Shown here piece after piece: positions 23,210 to 33,709 of a DNA stretch of 64,000 nucleotides. The DNA is from Reticulascus tulasneorum (lineage: Eukaryota > Ascomycota > Sordariomycetes > Glomerellales > Reticulascaceae): assembly GCA_001557505.1 (NCBI GenBank), contig LSAX01000003.1, positions 1,550,001 through 1,614,000 of the forward strand. The letters are read 5' to 3'. The position numbers and the translations under genes were made by a program. Positions within the stretch are counted from its first letter, which is position 1; each line of letters starts with the position of its first letter. The notes below the pieces were generated by a model, which was not told the DNA's origin, made no database searches, and worked only from the letters and a program-made list of their open reading frames with translations.

Positions 23210-23694
23210 TCAATCCACATGCTTTCTGTCATGTAGAGACTCTATCCCACCCGCGGGCTCCGGGGATTGGCAAAACAATGAGGGCGGCCCAACTTTCTCG
23301 CAAAATCCCTTGCCGCAGCAGGTATCGGCAACACAATGATCGGTCCCCAGGCAATCTGAGCTGCTGCTACACTTCCGTGCGGTGTAACAAGTGCCTGGAT
23401 CCATGTCGAAGAACCAGATGTCTGCTCGTCTGTCGTGAGTGAGCACCACCCACCTCCAGGTGAGGTGCCAGCACAAGCGTCGACAAGGGGAATACAAAGA
23501 TACGGTTCCGGGGTGTTTCCTGGGACATCTGGCTTGGCCGGCACCGGCAGGATGGTCGGACAGACGGGCGTGGGGATCCTAGAGGGGGACATGGCAGAGA
23601 AAAGAATTATGAGAACCGAGCTAGAGGTTGCCGTCGTTACAGTAAAGGTATTATCTATCACATGCCATGGTCTTTTATTCGTGCTATCAATCAT
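23210..23694 (-). CDS. Putative small Cys-rich secreted protein
   Basis: Proposed exons are 23694-23454 and 23394-23210, split by a 59-nt intron (GTGGGT...ATCCAG); 141 residues. Splicing joins two frames into one Cys-rich module: CIPLVDACAGTSPGGTCY, then TARKCSSSSDCLGTDHCV and ADTCCGKGFCE. Its spacing resembles small disulfide-knot modules of fungal secreted proteins. The N-terminus has a hydrophobic stretch (SSSVLIILFSA) that may be a signal. However, a TCTAG acceptor-like site just after it means the true start or first exon is unsure. The ATG at 23694 is only 39 bp past the stop of the peroxidase gene on the same strand, which is tight for a separate promoter. No enzymatic motif; role unknown. 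Confidence 0.5.
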
Positions 23695-23733
23695 CTATTA
23701 GCTCTCGCTTTCTCTCTCTCTTTCCTATCTATT

Positions 23734-24611
23734 CTATGCGCTTTGGACCTTATTCTTGAGTTCGACAATCTCATCGTTTGTGAGCGGTGCAATAGATCTA
23801 AAGAACCCTTCTCTATATGGAAGGCGTTCCTCACCTAAACCAAATTAGTCAAGCCAAGGGACAGAGAAGATATCTAATCTTACGGAAGAGAATATTAACC
23901 CAATGAGTGACGGCATTGCCCGAAGTTCCTTGGCCAAACACTCTCAGGTAAAGGGCAGTCTCGAAACAACTGAACTCATCTTCCCCTGCGCCGAACTGAA
24001 ACTGTGGGTTGGCAGCTCTGGCAGCGGCAATACGCTTCCTTCGTGCTGTTGAAGCTGTTGCAATGGAAATAGTACTCTTGGTGAAGTGAGCGGCAACCGT
24101 ATTCCAGATGGCAGGGTTGAACCTGCGGTTATCCCCAAAGAAGACATCGTTTCGGCTTAGACTACCGTCATGTTCGATAACTATGAGGGAAATCAGTTTT
24201 CTGCAAAGCCATGGTGCGGCCGTGTTTTTGGAAGCTGACCCCCGTGCTTTTTCAAGTCGTCAAGGTGTAGAGTATTCGCATTTCCCGTTGTTGAAGTTGT
24301 TTGAGCCAGTTGTGCAACAGGGCGCGTCGAGTTTTTTTCAACATGAAGGGCGTCGTAAAATCCGTTGACAATCTGGTCGATGGAGACATTAAACCCGTTG
24401 CGCGGTAGGAACCCGTGGTTGGCAAGAGTATTGATCATGGGACATGGGGAGCGACCTGAACCGAACATCAGCAAATCTCGGAACGTGGCATGATTGCGGC
24501 AAAGGTGTTTCCCTTACGATCTGTGGGAGAGGGTGCCAGCCACACATGGTTGTTCGGGTAGCAGATGGCGATTGGCGCAATGGCCAAAGCTGCAATGATC
24601 GCGAGTCGCAT
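23734..24611 (-). CDS. Heme-thiolate haloperoxidase / unspecific peroxygenase-like enzyme
   Basis: Four exons, 24611-24518, 24455-24240, 24180-23884 and 23834-23734 (introns 62, 59 and 49 nt), give 235 residues. The hydrophobic N-terminus (MRLAIIAALAIAPIAIC) is a secretion signal. SPCPMINTLANHGFLP carries the PCP motif with Cys36 as heme-iron ligand. VIEHDGSLSR holds the acid-base triplet Glu106-His107-Asp108, as in chloroperoxidase, where many peroxygenases have EGD. Further family blocks are TTGNANTLHLDDL, DVFFGDNRRFNP, a FGAGEDEFSCFE stretch and LPYREGF near the C-terminus. The length matches the short group of the Peroxidase_2 family (PF01328). The expected reaction is H2O2-dependent oxygenation or halogenation of organic substrates outside the cell. 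The second donor is weak (GTCAGC), but the reading frame demands it. Confidence 0.93.
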
Positions 24612-25895
24612 ATTAGGCAAATTGGTTTTGGCTGGATTGTATAATATGAGAGTTGCCGGATATTCTTTGCTGGTCTTGGTGCTAATGAAATTCCGTGGCA
24701 GGGAGCGCTCAATTGAGGTCTTATATGATTATCTGGTCAGGAGCTATTCCATGTGGCATATGCTGCATGTTGTTCATTTCATTTCTGCTGGCTATCAGTG
24801 CGTCGTTAGTTCATTGTCTTGCATGGCAGGTTTGTGTAACGATATATGCATACGAACAAGTGAAGGAATCGTCAGCTTATTGACTCCAATAGTTTGCATC
24901 CTCAATCAGAGGAGGGTGTCATCCCCCCTGGACCAATGCATACACGGTTCCAGTTGTTGGGCGGTTATCAAAATAAAGTCCAGCTTGCCAGTCCCCGAGC
25001 GGCTGAGAAGGTGACCATGTGTTGGCAGCATCCTGGTCTTACCCTGGTAACTTCTCCTCGGTACCGATCTTCGCGGGTTGCGCAAGTTCCCCGGCCATCG
25101 GCTGCATATTCATTTGAATATCGTGTCCTCTTATTGGACCGTCGCGCAGGTCTGATCTCACTTCAATGCCGCGTATCCAGTTCGTAGCCTCACGACGAGA
25201 GCCCATGATGTCATGCAGCAGGGTTTCTGTGCCGCTCTGAGACCTGCATGCAGTGTTGGGTCAATGCACCGAGATGCAGGTAATGACCCAGCTAAATATA
25301 GGGGACTTGAATTGATCGACTGTGCCAGTTGGAGAATGGATTTTTTACCAACTGAGCGGCGAACCGAAGGCAGTAATGCTAGATTCTTTTCCAGAATAAA
25401 ATTGATGATGATGGGCATCGCAGTGGTTATGGTGACAGAATGGGTATCTAAGAGATGAAGAGGGTTGTAAATGCTAGACGAACCTCCGGAACTGTCGATA
25501 TTAGCCGCGAGCTTTGGGTGCTGGCAATCTATGTAGAACCGAACACTTGACAATGCCTAGGTGGTCGTGGGCATGAGGGGAGGTAATATCATGACGTGTG
25601 AGAGCTTTGTGGTAATATGTATAAATACAAAGGTTATATTACCACTCCAAGGCAGAGAATGATCAGCAAGTCGGTGGGCATCTAACTTGATCAACCGTCT
25701 CAGAGAGCACCCATATCCACGCTTAGCTTTGAGCCGGTTGGGCGGCCATGCTCCGGAGAAATCAAAGTTTCGCACAGCAAGTACAACTCAGTCATATAAG
25801 AATAGAATAAAACATCACAGGCCGCTGATGCGGCGCTGGCCCGGTTTCACGGTCGTCTTCTTGGTACTTGGGGCAATGGATGGCGGTCTTTTCAC
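24612..25895. other. Intergenic region
   Basis: The promoter side of the peroxidase gene and the 3' flank of the MFS gene. An open frame of 131 codons at 25158-25553 (minus) has no family resemblance, starts without context and is treated as chance. Nothing else stands out. Confidence 0.45.
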
Positions 25896-27575
25896 CTAGA
25901 TTTCGGACTTTTCAGCGCCGGTGGGTGTTTCTGTGAGTCCACGGTCGTCGGTGGTTTCACTGACGGTTGATCTCTCGATGCTAGCCAGTTCGCGCTTGTG
26001 CAAGAATCGTAGACAAAAGACTACCACGATCAGAAGCACCCATAGAGCAACCATAGTTGAGAAGCCTTTGTGATACACTGGAGCCTCAGTGACCTTCCAC
26101 ACGATCAGCGGCAGCCAGGCGTAGACGGTGGAGGCAAAAACGCTCATGGCGCCAGTAACGACGGCCCTCTCCTCACTGTCACGGCTTGTGATCTCAGCCG
26201 CCCACGCATGCGATAGAGGGCCGACGCCGCCACCAAGTCCCATAGCTATATAACAAGCCCATTTCCAACCCGACGCGATATTCCAAGCCGCTAGGCTCGC
26301 ATAACTGACAATATTTATAGTAGCGGCAAATAAGATTAGTGGCCACCTGGCGCCTTGACAGACTGTGTCGGATATCCAAGCGTAGAGCAGTGTGCTGAGG
26401 ATTCCGGCCGCAATCGCGATAGTCGGGTATATATTTATTTCATATACACTATGCCCCTCTGATTTCAACCACAAAGCGAACGTTGGCTGCGTTGCCCCAG
26501 CGGTGGCGTTGAGAAAGAGTACATATAATGTCGTGAGCAGCCAGATATGCCACGAGCTAAAGATTCTTTTGACTTTGGCGTACGTCCAGGGTGTGCGTTT
26601 GGCCCGGGCCTCCAGCGCCATGCGACGTTGAGCGATGGCAATCTCATCTTTGTTGAAATAGATCGCACGTGTGATCTCCGGGATATCAGGAAGTAGCCAG
26701 AAGCCGGCAAAGGCAATCGGCAACGAAATAATACCGTCAATAATGAACAGCCACTGCCAGCCTTTAAGACCGCCAGCTTCGTTCAGGTTATAAACAGCCG
26801 CCATAAGGTACCCCGAGCACATGTGACCGGCAAACCCAGAAGCATAGAGGATGGCGGCGCGCTTCCCTAGCTCATCCCTGCGGTACCAAGAACCGATAAC
26901 ATACTGCAAGCCCGGATGGCAACCACCTTCAAACAGCCCAATGAAAAATCGCAGGGCATAGAAGTGCGCGGGTCTGTAGGCTTTGGAGAGTAGAAACGTG
27001 AGGACCGCCCAGACGGTCTGCACGGCACGCTTCTTAGCTAGTGTTCGAGACAACTGGGGTCCATGGCCTGATATAAGCTTACCTGACAGGCCGGTAGCCA
27101 GATTGACGGCCGAACCCGAGTTAGAATGACGGTACTATTGTAGCTCTTTAGTCTCCAAGCAAGCCATGCTAGAGCCAGTGTCCAAGGAACAGTGCGTCAT
27201 CTACCTCGGAATTTCACCCAAAATTGCGCCAATCGTCCAGGTCGTCTGCATATAGTTCAACTCGTTTCCAAACAACCTCAGGTCTTCTCGCATGCCTGAG
27301 ACAAACGCATTGTGAATGTTAACTTGATTAAGAGATGTGTTGAAGAGGGCGAGCGAGGCGAGCGTGAGAAGAACCGCATCTAGCTTAAACAGAAAACGAC
27401 GTTCGGCCTTGGACTTTCCGAGAGTATCCCAGAGAAAAGAGTGCCATGAGGCACCGTTGCCTGGGTGCGCTTGGACTGCTTCGGCAGTGTTGGAGGAAAG
27501 GTCCGCATTGTCAGAAATGAATCCGCCGAGGTCCTGGCTCGATGGCACAGTGCTGCTTTTCTCGCAGGCTATCAT
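25896..27575 (-). CDS. MFS transporter, Dal5/allantoate-anion:cation symporter type
   Basis: Exons 27575-27205, 27134-27083 and 27017-25896 (introns 70 and 65 nt) give 514 residues. The tiny 52-nt middle exon restores the conserved helix-2/loop block, reading IPSTVILTRVRPSIWLP and then ACQTVWAVLTF. The N-terminal FLFKLDAVLLTLASLALFNTSLNQVNIHNAFVSGM follows the anion:cation symporter pattern (first helix, then N.sNA). The signature GLFEGGCHPGLQYVIGSWY and GWQWLFIIDGIISLP are also typical. Twelve membrane helices are expected, with cytosolic N- and C-tails. Family members import organic anions such as allantoate, nicotinate, pantothenate or small peptides; the substrate cannot be chosen here. 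The Zn2Cys6 regulator gene lies 600 bp upstream on the same strand and is a candidate regulator. Confidence 0.93.
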
Positions 27576-28177
27576 CCTAAAATATTATGTGAGTACCGAA
27601 GATGGCCTTTTACGAAAGACACAAGACAGAGGAACAAGATGTGGTTAAATATGGTGGGGCTGGCGTATGCAAGTGAAGCGGTCAACGAAGTATTTGACCA
27701 TCTCCCGCCTATGGAGAGAAACGGGAGAGTAATCTTCACTTGGCATCGGTGCGGGGTAAATTCGTCTGTCCAATATTAACAAGCCTCTTGACAAAAATCA
27801 GATAGGATTTCGCGTGCAGCGTTACCAGAAAATAAGCCACCGAGGTGGCTTGCTCGCTGTTAGAATACGTTAGAGCTCGTTAACTCTCAACTACCTTGCC
27901 TCTAGTACCCTGGCTCCGATGTCGCAGCAGGGACACAGTAATCGCCTTCATGGCAGGAAATCAATTGGGTGTTGTCGCCAGACGGTCGGTACGGGACCGG
28001 CGCCGCAAAACAGGAGTGGGTCGTGATCTGGCAATTCCGCGCCGATGACACCGAAGCTTGACAAGAGCCGCATAATACGAAGGTGGAGCCTTGCGCTAAC
28101 CTATACTGTAACATAGGCAATTTCGATTCTTTGATATCTTGAGCTGCTACGCGTGGAAATATAGGATCAACAGAACA
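27576..28177. other. Promoter region of the MFS gene
   Basis: A 602-bp spacer between the regulator's stop and the transporter's start on the same strand. I do not see a clear inverted CGG-N-CCG zinc-cluster site by eye. No additional gene is supported. Confidence 0.45.
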
Positions 28178-30157
28178 CTAAGCCTCCGCCTTCTTGGCCC
28201 ACGGGCACCCACACCATCTTGAACGCCCCCTTCTGTTGTTAACCGTGCCGCAGTCGTCTCCACACCGACAATCAGGCCCATCCTTGCGGCCTTTGGCGCT
28301 CCCGGCACCTTCGTCCAGACTGAGGCCGTTGATCAGCTCACTCAAGTCCTCAGCGTGGCGCATGTTTCGCGCGACGATCATGCCCGCGTAGCAGGTGGCT
28401 GCGCGGGAGTATGCAGCTGTGTCGCGCGGGAAAATGTTTAGGAGAGTGCGCAGGGGGAAAATCGCGCGACCCGCGCCGTAGATACCCATATCGCGACGGG
28501 TCATGAACTCAGTGGAGTTCACGACGCCAGAGGCTAGATTGTCGTGCCATGTTGGGCCGCACGAGCTTATGAAAGGCGCTAATAATTCAAGGCTGAGGCG
28601 CCTGGTTTGGTTGCTCCTGATCTTGCTAATTGCCTGTGGCTTCTTCTTCTTCTTCTCTACCTCCACTTCCTCTTCCCCGCCGTTTCCCTCGTTTTCATCG
28701 TCCGTGGCGCTCTCTTCTTCGGTAGCTTGAGCGCTGTCATCCATGGCCATCAGATTGAAACGACGTGACATGTTTTGGACGGAAATGGAGGCGTCAAGCA
28801 TGACGATCCCACTTGACGCGAGGAAGGCTGCTGAATCTACACTCCAAAAGGCTTTGCCATCCGTGTCACTGGCTTGCTCGCTGATTGCAGGTCGCAGTCG
28901 GGGCAGGATCTGACGTGCCTCGTGTAGCAATGCCACAACGGCGTCGACTCGTTTGATCAGACTCTCGACCTTCCTTGCATCGAGATCATCAGCTTGCAGA
29001 GCTTTGTCTTCTTCTTCATACAGTGAGATAATATCGAAGATAAGGTCAAGGTTACGCTGCTCTAACACCCGCAACGTCTTAATTTCCCCCTTCACGCGCC
29101 ACTTTTCGGCCGCAAATGGCGATGCTTTGCTGTGGTGCATACTAAGGATCATCTGCAGTAAATGGAATTAGGAAGGATCTACAGGTGGTGACTTGACAGA
29201 AAGAAAGACATGTACTTACAGCAGATCTCTTAATTTCTTCTAGCAGGGCAGACGAGAAGAGAGAGGAGGCGATGTTCTCTGGTCCGCGGCTCAGCATCAT
29301 CTCGTCAAGACCTCTTTGGTGACTTTCCCATGCACCAATAGAGCTGCTCGTTGTTTCAAATAACTACGTATATTGGTCAATACCAGCAGTAACCTCCAGC
29401 AGTTTCCTCAGAACCTGGGAAATGGGCGCGGATTAACACAAGTACCTCAAATACCATCAGCAGGCGAGACGCTGATATCACTTCATCGTTGTTGACCGAG
29501 TGCGGCGAGGCGAGGGCTCGGCCTAAAAGACTAAGAGCCTCGCCTTGCGCTCGAAGACCTTCTTTAGAAAGTTCCGAGTTCTTGTCTGCCTCTCCAACTA
29601 CGATAGCAACGACAGCACGTAGGGCAAGGCGTAGCACCGGTGATGGCGCCGACAGGCTGCAAATGTGCATGAGCCACCATCCCCCAGCTCCGTCTCGGTC
29701 TGCATTGCACTTCGGCAGGTAGATATCGAGGAATCTGGACAGCATGTCTTGATCGTTAGGGATAGGGTCGGGAGGCAGCTGGAACTTTAGTGAAGGCAAT
29801 TGGGACACGACCGCCGTATTGCCCGTGTTCACGACGTTGACCTCAATTGATACATCCTGAGTAGAGGAGGGAACTAGAGCCTCGAAGCTGTTCCGTTGTG
29901 GAATGATAGCTTCTTCCAGCCTTTGTCTCCTCTGAATCCCTGCCGGGGTTCTGTTCACGAAGGTTGCCCAACGCTCGTAACCATCGCACTGTTTGCCGTC
30001 ACGGAGACATTTACGACAATTTGGCCGTTGCTCGTCGCACTAATGATTTTTTATGTCAGAACTGATACTGGGCTGGGCAGGTGATCTGGAGGGCTTGTAC
30101 CCGGATCTTCCTACGCCGGCAAGTGTGGCAGCCGTTGGATCGAGGTACGCCGACCAT
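28178..30157 (-). CDS. Zn2Cys6 fungal transcription factor
   Basis: Four exons, 30157-30101, 30039-29446, 29363-29220 and 29152-28178 (introns 61, 82 and 67 nt), give 589 residues. The first splice completes the binuclear zinc cluster, CHTCRRRKIRCDEQRPNC then RKCLRDGKQC. Its ligands are Cys10, 13, 20, 27, 30 and 37, spaced C-x2-C-x6-C-x6-C-x2-C-x6-C. A helical middle region with ALRAVVAIVVGE and LSLLGRALASP (about residues 145-210) fits the fungal-specific DUF3468-type regulatory domain. Further on there is an acidic/lysine-rich low-complexity stretch. The C-terminus is odd: DCRCGDDC...RSRWCGCPW, five cysteines in a basic tail that could bind metal or be redox-sensitive. A nuclear DNA-binding regulator, possibly of the downstream MFS gene. 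The target is inference. Confidence 0.93.
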
Positions 30158-30785
30158 GATAACTGATGTAGCGAGGATGCAACTCGACACAACGCAGGTA
30201 GATAGTCGTAGAGAAATCCCAAGGCGAAGACTCTTCACGCATTAACATGTACTTGAGGGCATTTTCAGTTACCTCCTCCATCTCAAAGCGACCGGACAAG
30301 ATAGTTCGACATGGGGTTGGTCAAAAGCCTGAGGCATAACTGCTGCCACTTCAATTCTATTTTTAGTGGCGCGGGACCGGGCAGCTCTCCCGTCAAACAA
30401 CTCATGCAGCGACACTAACCTGATGCTGGTACGCCACCAAAATATCCAACACTCTTATAGTCAGACGCCATAAGATGCATCTATACAGTCATATCCCCTC
30501 GTGATGTATGGGGAGAACGTATACATGCATTCCAAAGACCTTAAATAAAGACAAAAAAGCAGACCAGACAACTATTTAATGGAAACCCCGACTTTGTATG
30601 CTTATTGTGATGCATAAAACAATCGTCGCGCCTATATAATTGCCGTCGTGATCGATTATCAACCTAATTCCGAAGATCCTATTTACGACCTTCCATTACA
30701 GACCCGAGAAGTCGTTGTAAATTTTTTGTTTATGTAGATCAGTCGGTCTCTGTGATTAAATCTTATCACTCCAGCAAAAGTCTTC

Positions 30786-30811
30786 GGTGAGCCCGGTGAG
30801 CCCGGTGAGCC
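30786..30811. repeat. Nine-base tandem repeat, about three copies
   Basis: GGTGAGCCC is repeated almost three times without interruption. It is a short minisatellite in a gene-free spacer and has no visible function. Confidence 0.75.
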
Positions 30812-32456
30812 AAGGAAGTCATGAATATAAAGTTATCATGAATTCACAATGCTGCACCGATTTATGATGAACACTTCTGACTAATGGGAGGGGCGCTGGA
30901 TTTCTTTGCATCGGGGAGCAAGGAAATCAGCATTGCCTCTGTTAATTGAGACTTTTAACCACAAGAGTACACAATTGTGTCTCTGCTCAGTCGTTCTGAT
31001 TGTGGTGGAAATAAACTTATGACTCTTTTTCAATCTCAATCTCATGCAGGACTTGCGCACAAGTAATTCCGTTCCGTAACGTCAACTAATCGTTTGTGGT
31101 GATCCCGTCCAGCAAACAGCCGCTGGTCACTCATCCTGCTGCGCAATCTTGCAGGTCGGTGTTAGACAGCAACTTGCTCGAGCCTGCATGGCTCTGTCCA
31201 GTAATTAGATCGTTGAACCTAGTACAACGAACATAAGAATCTACTTCAAGTTGACCCAGCCACAAAGATCATATTTCGGGTATCAAGAAAGCGTACAAGG
31301 AGATTTCATCCTAACCGGCAATCGAGATTTAGTAGAGGATCGGAAAAGTCGGCCCAACACCGTCAATCGCAGAGAAGAGCGAACGCAAGTACAAAACGTG
31401 TTCAGATGACGCAGCAAGGCTACACCTACCGATATCACGAGCGAGAAGTCAAGTTGAACCAAACCAGAGACGACCATTGGCCGTTGACAAACCAAAACGC
31501 TTTCGTGGCTGAGGGACTGGCCCGGTGCTGTACCTTGGCAGGTTATTTAGCCAGATTAACGTAAAAGGTAGTGACCTTTATTCCAGTAAATACCACATCA
31601 GTTACCACATCAGTTACTGTGCCGCTGGGCTTCTAGAACTAGAGAACCGAGCTTTCACTGACGTCATTCTAGCATGCAAGTAGCCGTCTTCGTCTACAGT
31701 AGAAGTTGCGACTGGTTTATATGTCTTGAAAGGTTCCAAATTGCAATCTCGCGTGTCTCTATTGACGATTTTAGTTCGTTACGATTTCTGCACCTCGCGC
31801 AAGAGGTTTGTCTGTGCCGCAGCCGATAGATGTGACATCACAATCCTGCCCAGTCAGCTAACGACGGCGTGTCATGGCTTTGTATTGATGGAAAGGCTTT
31901 GCCTTCAGAATACTGTGCTCCAGGCCTTTATATACGGCGGTCTGTCTCCTTGTTCAATATGCTTGTAGTGAGACCGAACTCGCCATCATTCATCAGCTTG
32001 ACTGTTTCCTTCCATTCTTGCCATTTCAATATCACTACTTTGATACCCAATACAGACTACCTTACTCTTGAAGATGAGTATCAGGAACCAGCTATTACAA
32101 CGAGACTTTTTGTCTGACTGCTATAATCAAACTGGGAATATTCTGGGTTGGGTAACCGACTTCGGTTCCGCCTATTATAAATATCGCACATATTTAATAG
32201 AGGCCTACCTGAGCAATCTCATATTCAGAATATTGCTTTATTAAATAGTAATAGAGCAAAACATTAAAGATTATATCAATTAGAATCGACCCCGTTGAGA
32301 TATTCAATATAGAAGATAGCTAGTTGCCAAGTAGCGGTGTCAGAATTGGGAATGGAAGTGATTTGACTTTTAGGCCACACAGGAGCACCGAGCTTAACGG
32401 TTCCCGTGATTGGCCCAAAAAGCCGTTAACGCATCTAAATGTACACTCCTGCATAC

Positions 32457-32557
32457 TGCTAGCCTGCATGGGAAGTTGCTTTCAGCTAGCCACATTCACA
32501 TTCTACATAATGCTACCCTGCATGGGAAATTGCTTGCTTTCAGCTAGCCACATTCAC
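32457..32557. repeat. Imperfect direct repeat upstream of the secreted-protein gene
   Basis: Two copies of about 45 bp (around 32457-32500 and 32510-32557) share GCCTGCATGGGAA/CCCTGCATGGGAA, TTTCAGCTAGCCACATTCAC and intervening bases. The second copy has a four-base duplication (TTGCTTGC). The pair ends about 90 bp before the start codon at 32648, so it lies in the promoter or 5' UTR. Confidence 0.8.
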
Positions 32558-32647
32558 CTGGTTCCTCTAATATTTATCGACCGGTATTGCCGTTTTACAG
32601 TTGAGAATGCATGCCAGAAAACTTCCGCATCATTTAAGTCAGTCAAG

Positions 32648-33709
32648 ATGAGGACTTCAATGATGGCTCGCGCTGTTCTGCTAGTGCTGGCTGCTATACT
32701 CTTTAATAGAGCAGCAGCGGCTTGCATTGCTGATAACTGCCTGCGCGGCTTGCGCAACACGGCCATCATCACGACGGCCCGGAGTTTCTGCGCGTTGTAT
32801 ACCGGGGGCTCGTGGTCGTCGCCACTTCCTACCTACGCAACAAACTGCAATGGCGTGCCTTCATTCATCTCGAGCGCCTGTTCTTGCATTGCTACTAGTA
32901 CGAGCTTATCAGGCCTAACGAGCACCTCCGCCACATTGAGCCCAACGAGCACCTCCGCCATATTGAGCCCAAGCACCACCTCCACAACAAGTCTTGGCCC
33001 AAGTTCCGTCTCAACAACGGCTTCGTCTACTTCGTACACACAATCAACCTGTCCAGAGCAGACTCCGCCATTAACAGTCACATCAACCGTCCTGGTTACC
33101 ATTCCGGTCTCCGCCACGGTCACAGAGACGGCGACCATTTCAGCAACAGGCTCAAGCACCCCTGCCTCGACTGTCACGACAACCACCACAGTGACTGTTA
33201 TCAGTCCTCCAGTAGCGGGTCCTCCAGGCTCGACAAACGTACCTAACGGGCTCTTCGAGGACGCCGCCCCCGACTGGTGTCGCTCAGCTTTTGGCCCGTG
33301 CTTTCGGGTGACGAACTCCTCCGATGGAACCTTCTCCGGCATTTTCGGCCTAAGCATGCTATTTATGGGAACCCAATCCATTGGATCCCTTTATGAAGGT
33401 ATTAGGATGGAAGTGCCGGTGGTCATGTATCCAAACCCAAGCGGCCGAGATTGGGTGGTGAGGGCATCGTTTCGCGTCGACTCGGCTGGTGCCGCCGCTG
33501 GTTGTTGGCCGATCTTGGGGTACTGGATTGATGACTTTGGGGGCGGGAACGTTCAACCAGACCCGAGCCCAGCTGGGTTGTGGCACACTTACAGCGTCTC
33601 AATCCGAGGCTCAGCGTTAGGCCTTAGTGGGCGAACATTTGTCTATTTGGCTACTGGTTGTTGGCCAACGGACGGTGGGATATATGTGGATGGGGTAAGC
33701 TTGTCTTGA
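32648..33709 (+). CDS. Secreted Ser/Thr-rich protein with N-terminal Cys module, hypothetical
   Basis: ATG 32648 (or 32660) begins a signal peptide (MMARAVLLVLAAILFNRAAA). The frame is single-exon, 353 residues to the stop. The mature N-terminus CIADNCLRGL...FCALY...TNCNGVPSFISSACSCI carries seven cysteines, a module found at the start of many fungal secreted proteins. A long Ser/Thr-rich linker (about residues 85-190) follows, containing a 27-bp tandem duplication (NEST/TSTSA-type repeat at 32918-32971) and T/V-rich runs such as TVTTTTTVTV. The C-terminal 150 residues are compact (LFEDAAPDWCRSAFGPCFRV...GLWHTYSVSIRG...GIYVDGVSLS) and look like a beta-sandwich carbohydrate-binding fold, although I cannot name the family. 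A wall-associated or secreted adhesin-like role is plausible but not proven. Confidence 0.8.
   Translation: MRTSMMARAVLLVLAAILFNRAAAACIADNCLRGLRNTAIITTARSFCALYTGGSWSSPLPTYATNCNGVPSFISSACSCIATSTSLSGLTSTSATLSPTSTSAILSPSTTSTTSLGPSSVSTTASSTSYTQSTCPEQTPPLTVTSTVLVTIPVSATVTETATISATGSSTPASTVTTTTTVTVISPPVAGPPGSTNVPNGLFEDAAPDWCRSAFGPCFRVTNSSDGTFSGIFGLSMLFMGTQSIGSLYEGIRMEVPVVMYPNPSGRDWVVRASFRVDSAGAAAGCWPILGYWIDDFGGGNVQPDPSPAGLWHTYSVSIRGSALGLSGRTFVYLATGCWPTDGGIYVDGVSLS
32918..32971 (+). repeat. 27-bp in-frame tandem duplication in the Ser/Thr linker
   Basis: Two copies of ACGAGCACCTCCGCCA(C/T)ATT plus GAGCCCA lie back to back and keep the frame, giving a repeated TSTSA(T/I)LSP unit. This kind of slippage is common in glycosylated linkers and can vary between strains. 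Confidence 0.8.

Larger units (their letters stand above)
30158..32647. other. Long AT-rich gene-poor region with small repeats
   Basis: A 2.5-kb stretch with no supportable gene on either strand. It contains small direct repeats (30786-30811, 31589-31617 and a longer duplicated segment at 32457-32557) and AT-rich stretches around 30540-30760 and 32150-32320. Such composition fits decayed repeats, perhaps RIP-affected DNA, but I could not compute RIP indices. Confidence 0.45.

Noticed and set aside
25158..25553. Minus-strand frame of 131 codons with internal hydrophobic segment
   Set aside because: No family resemblance and poor start context; treated as chance.
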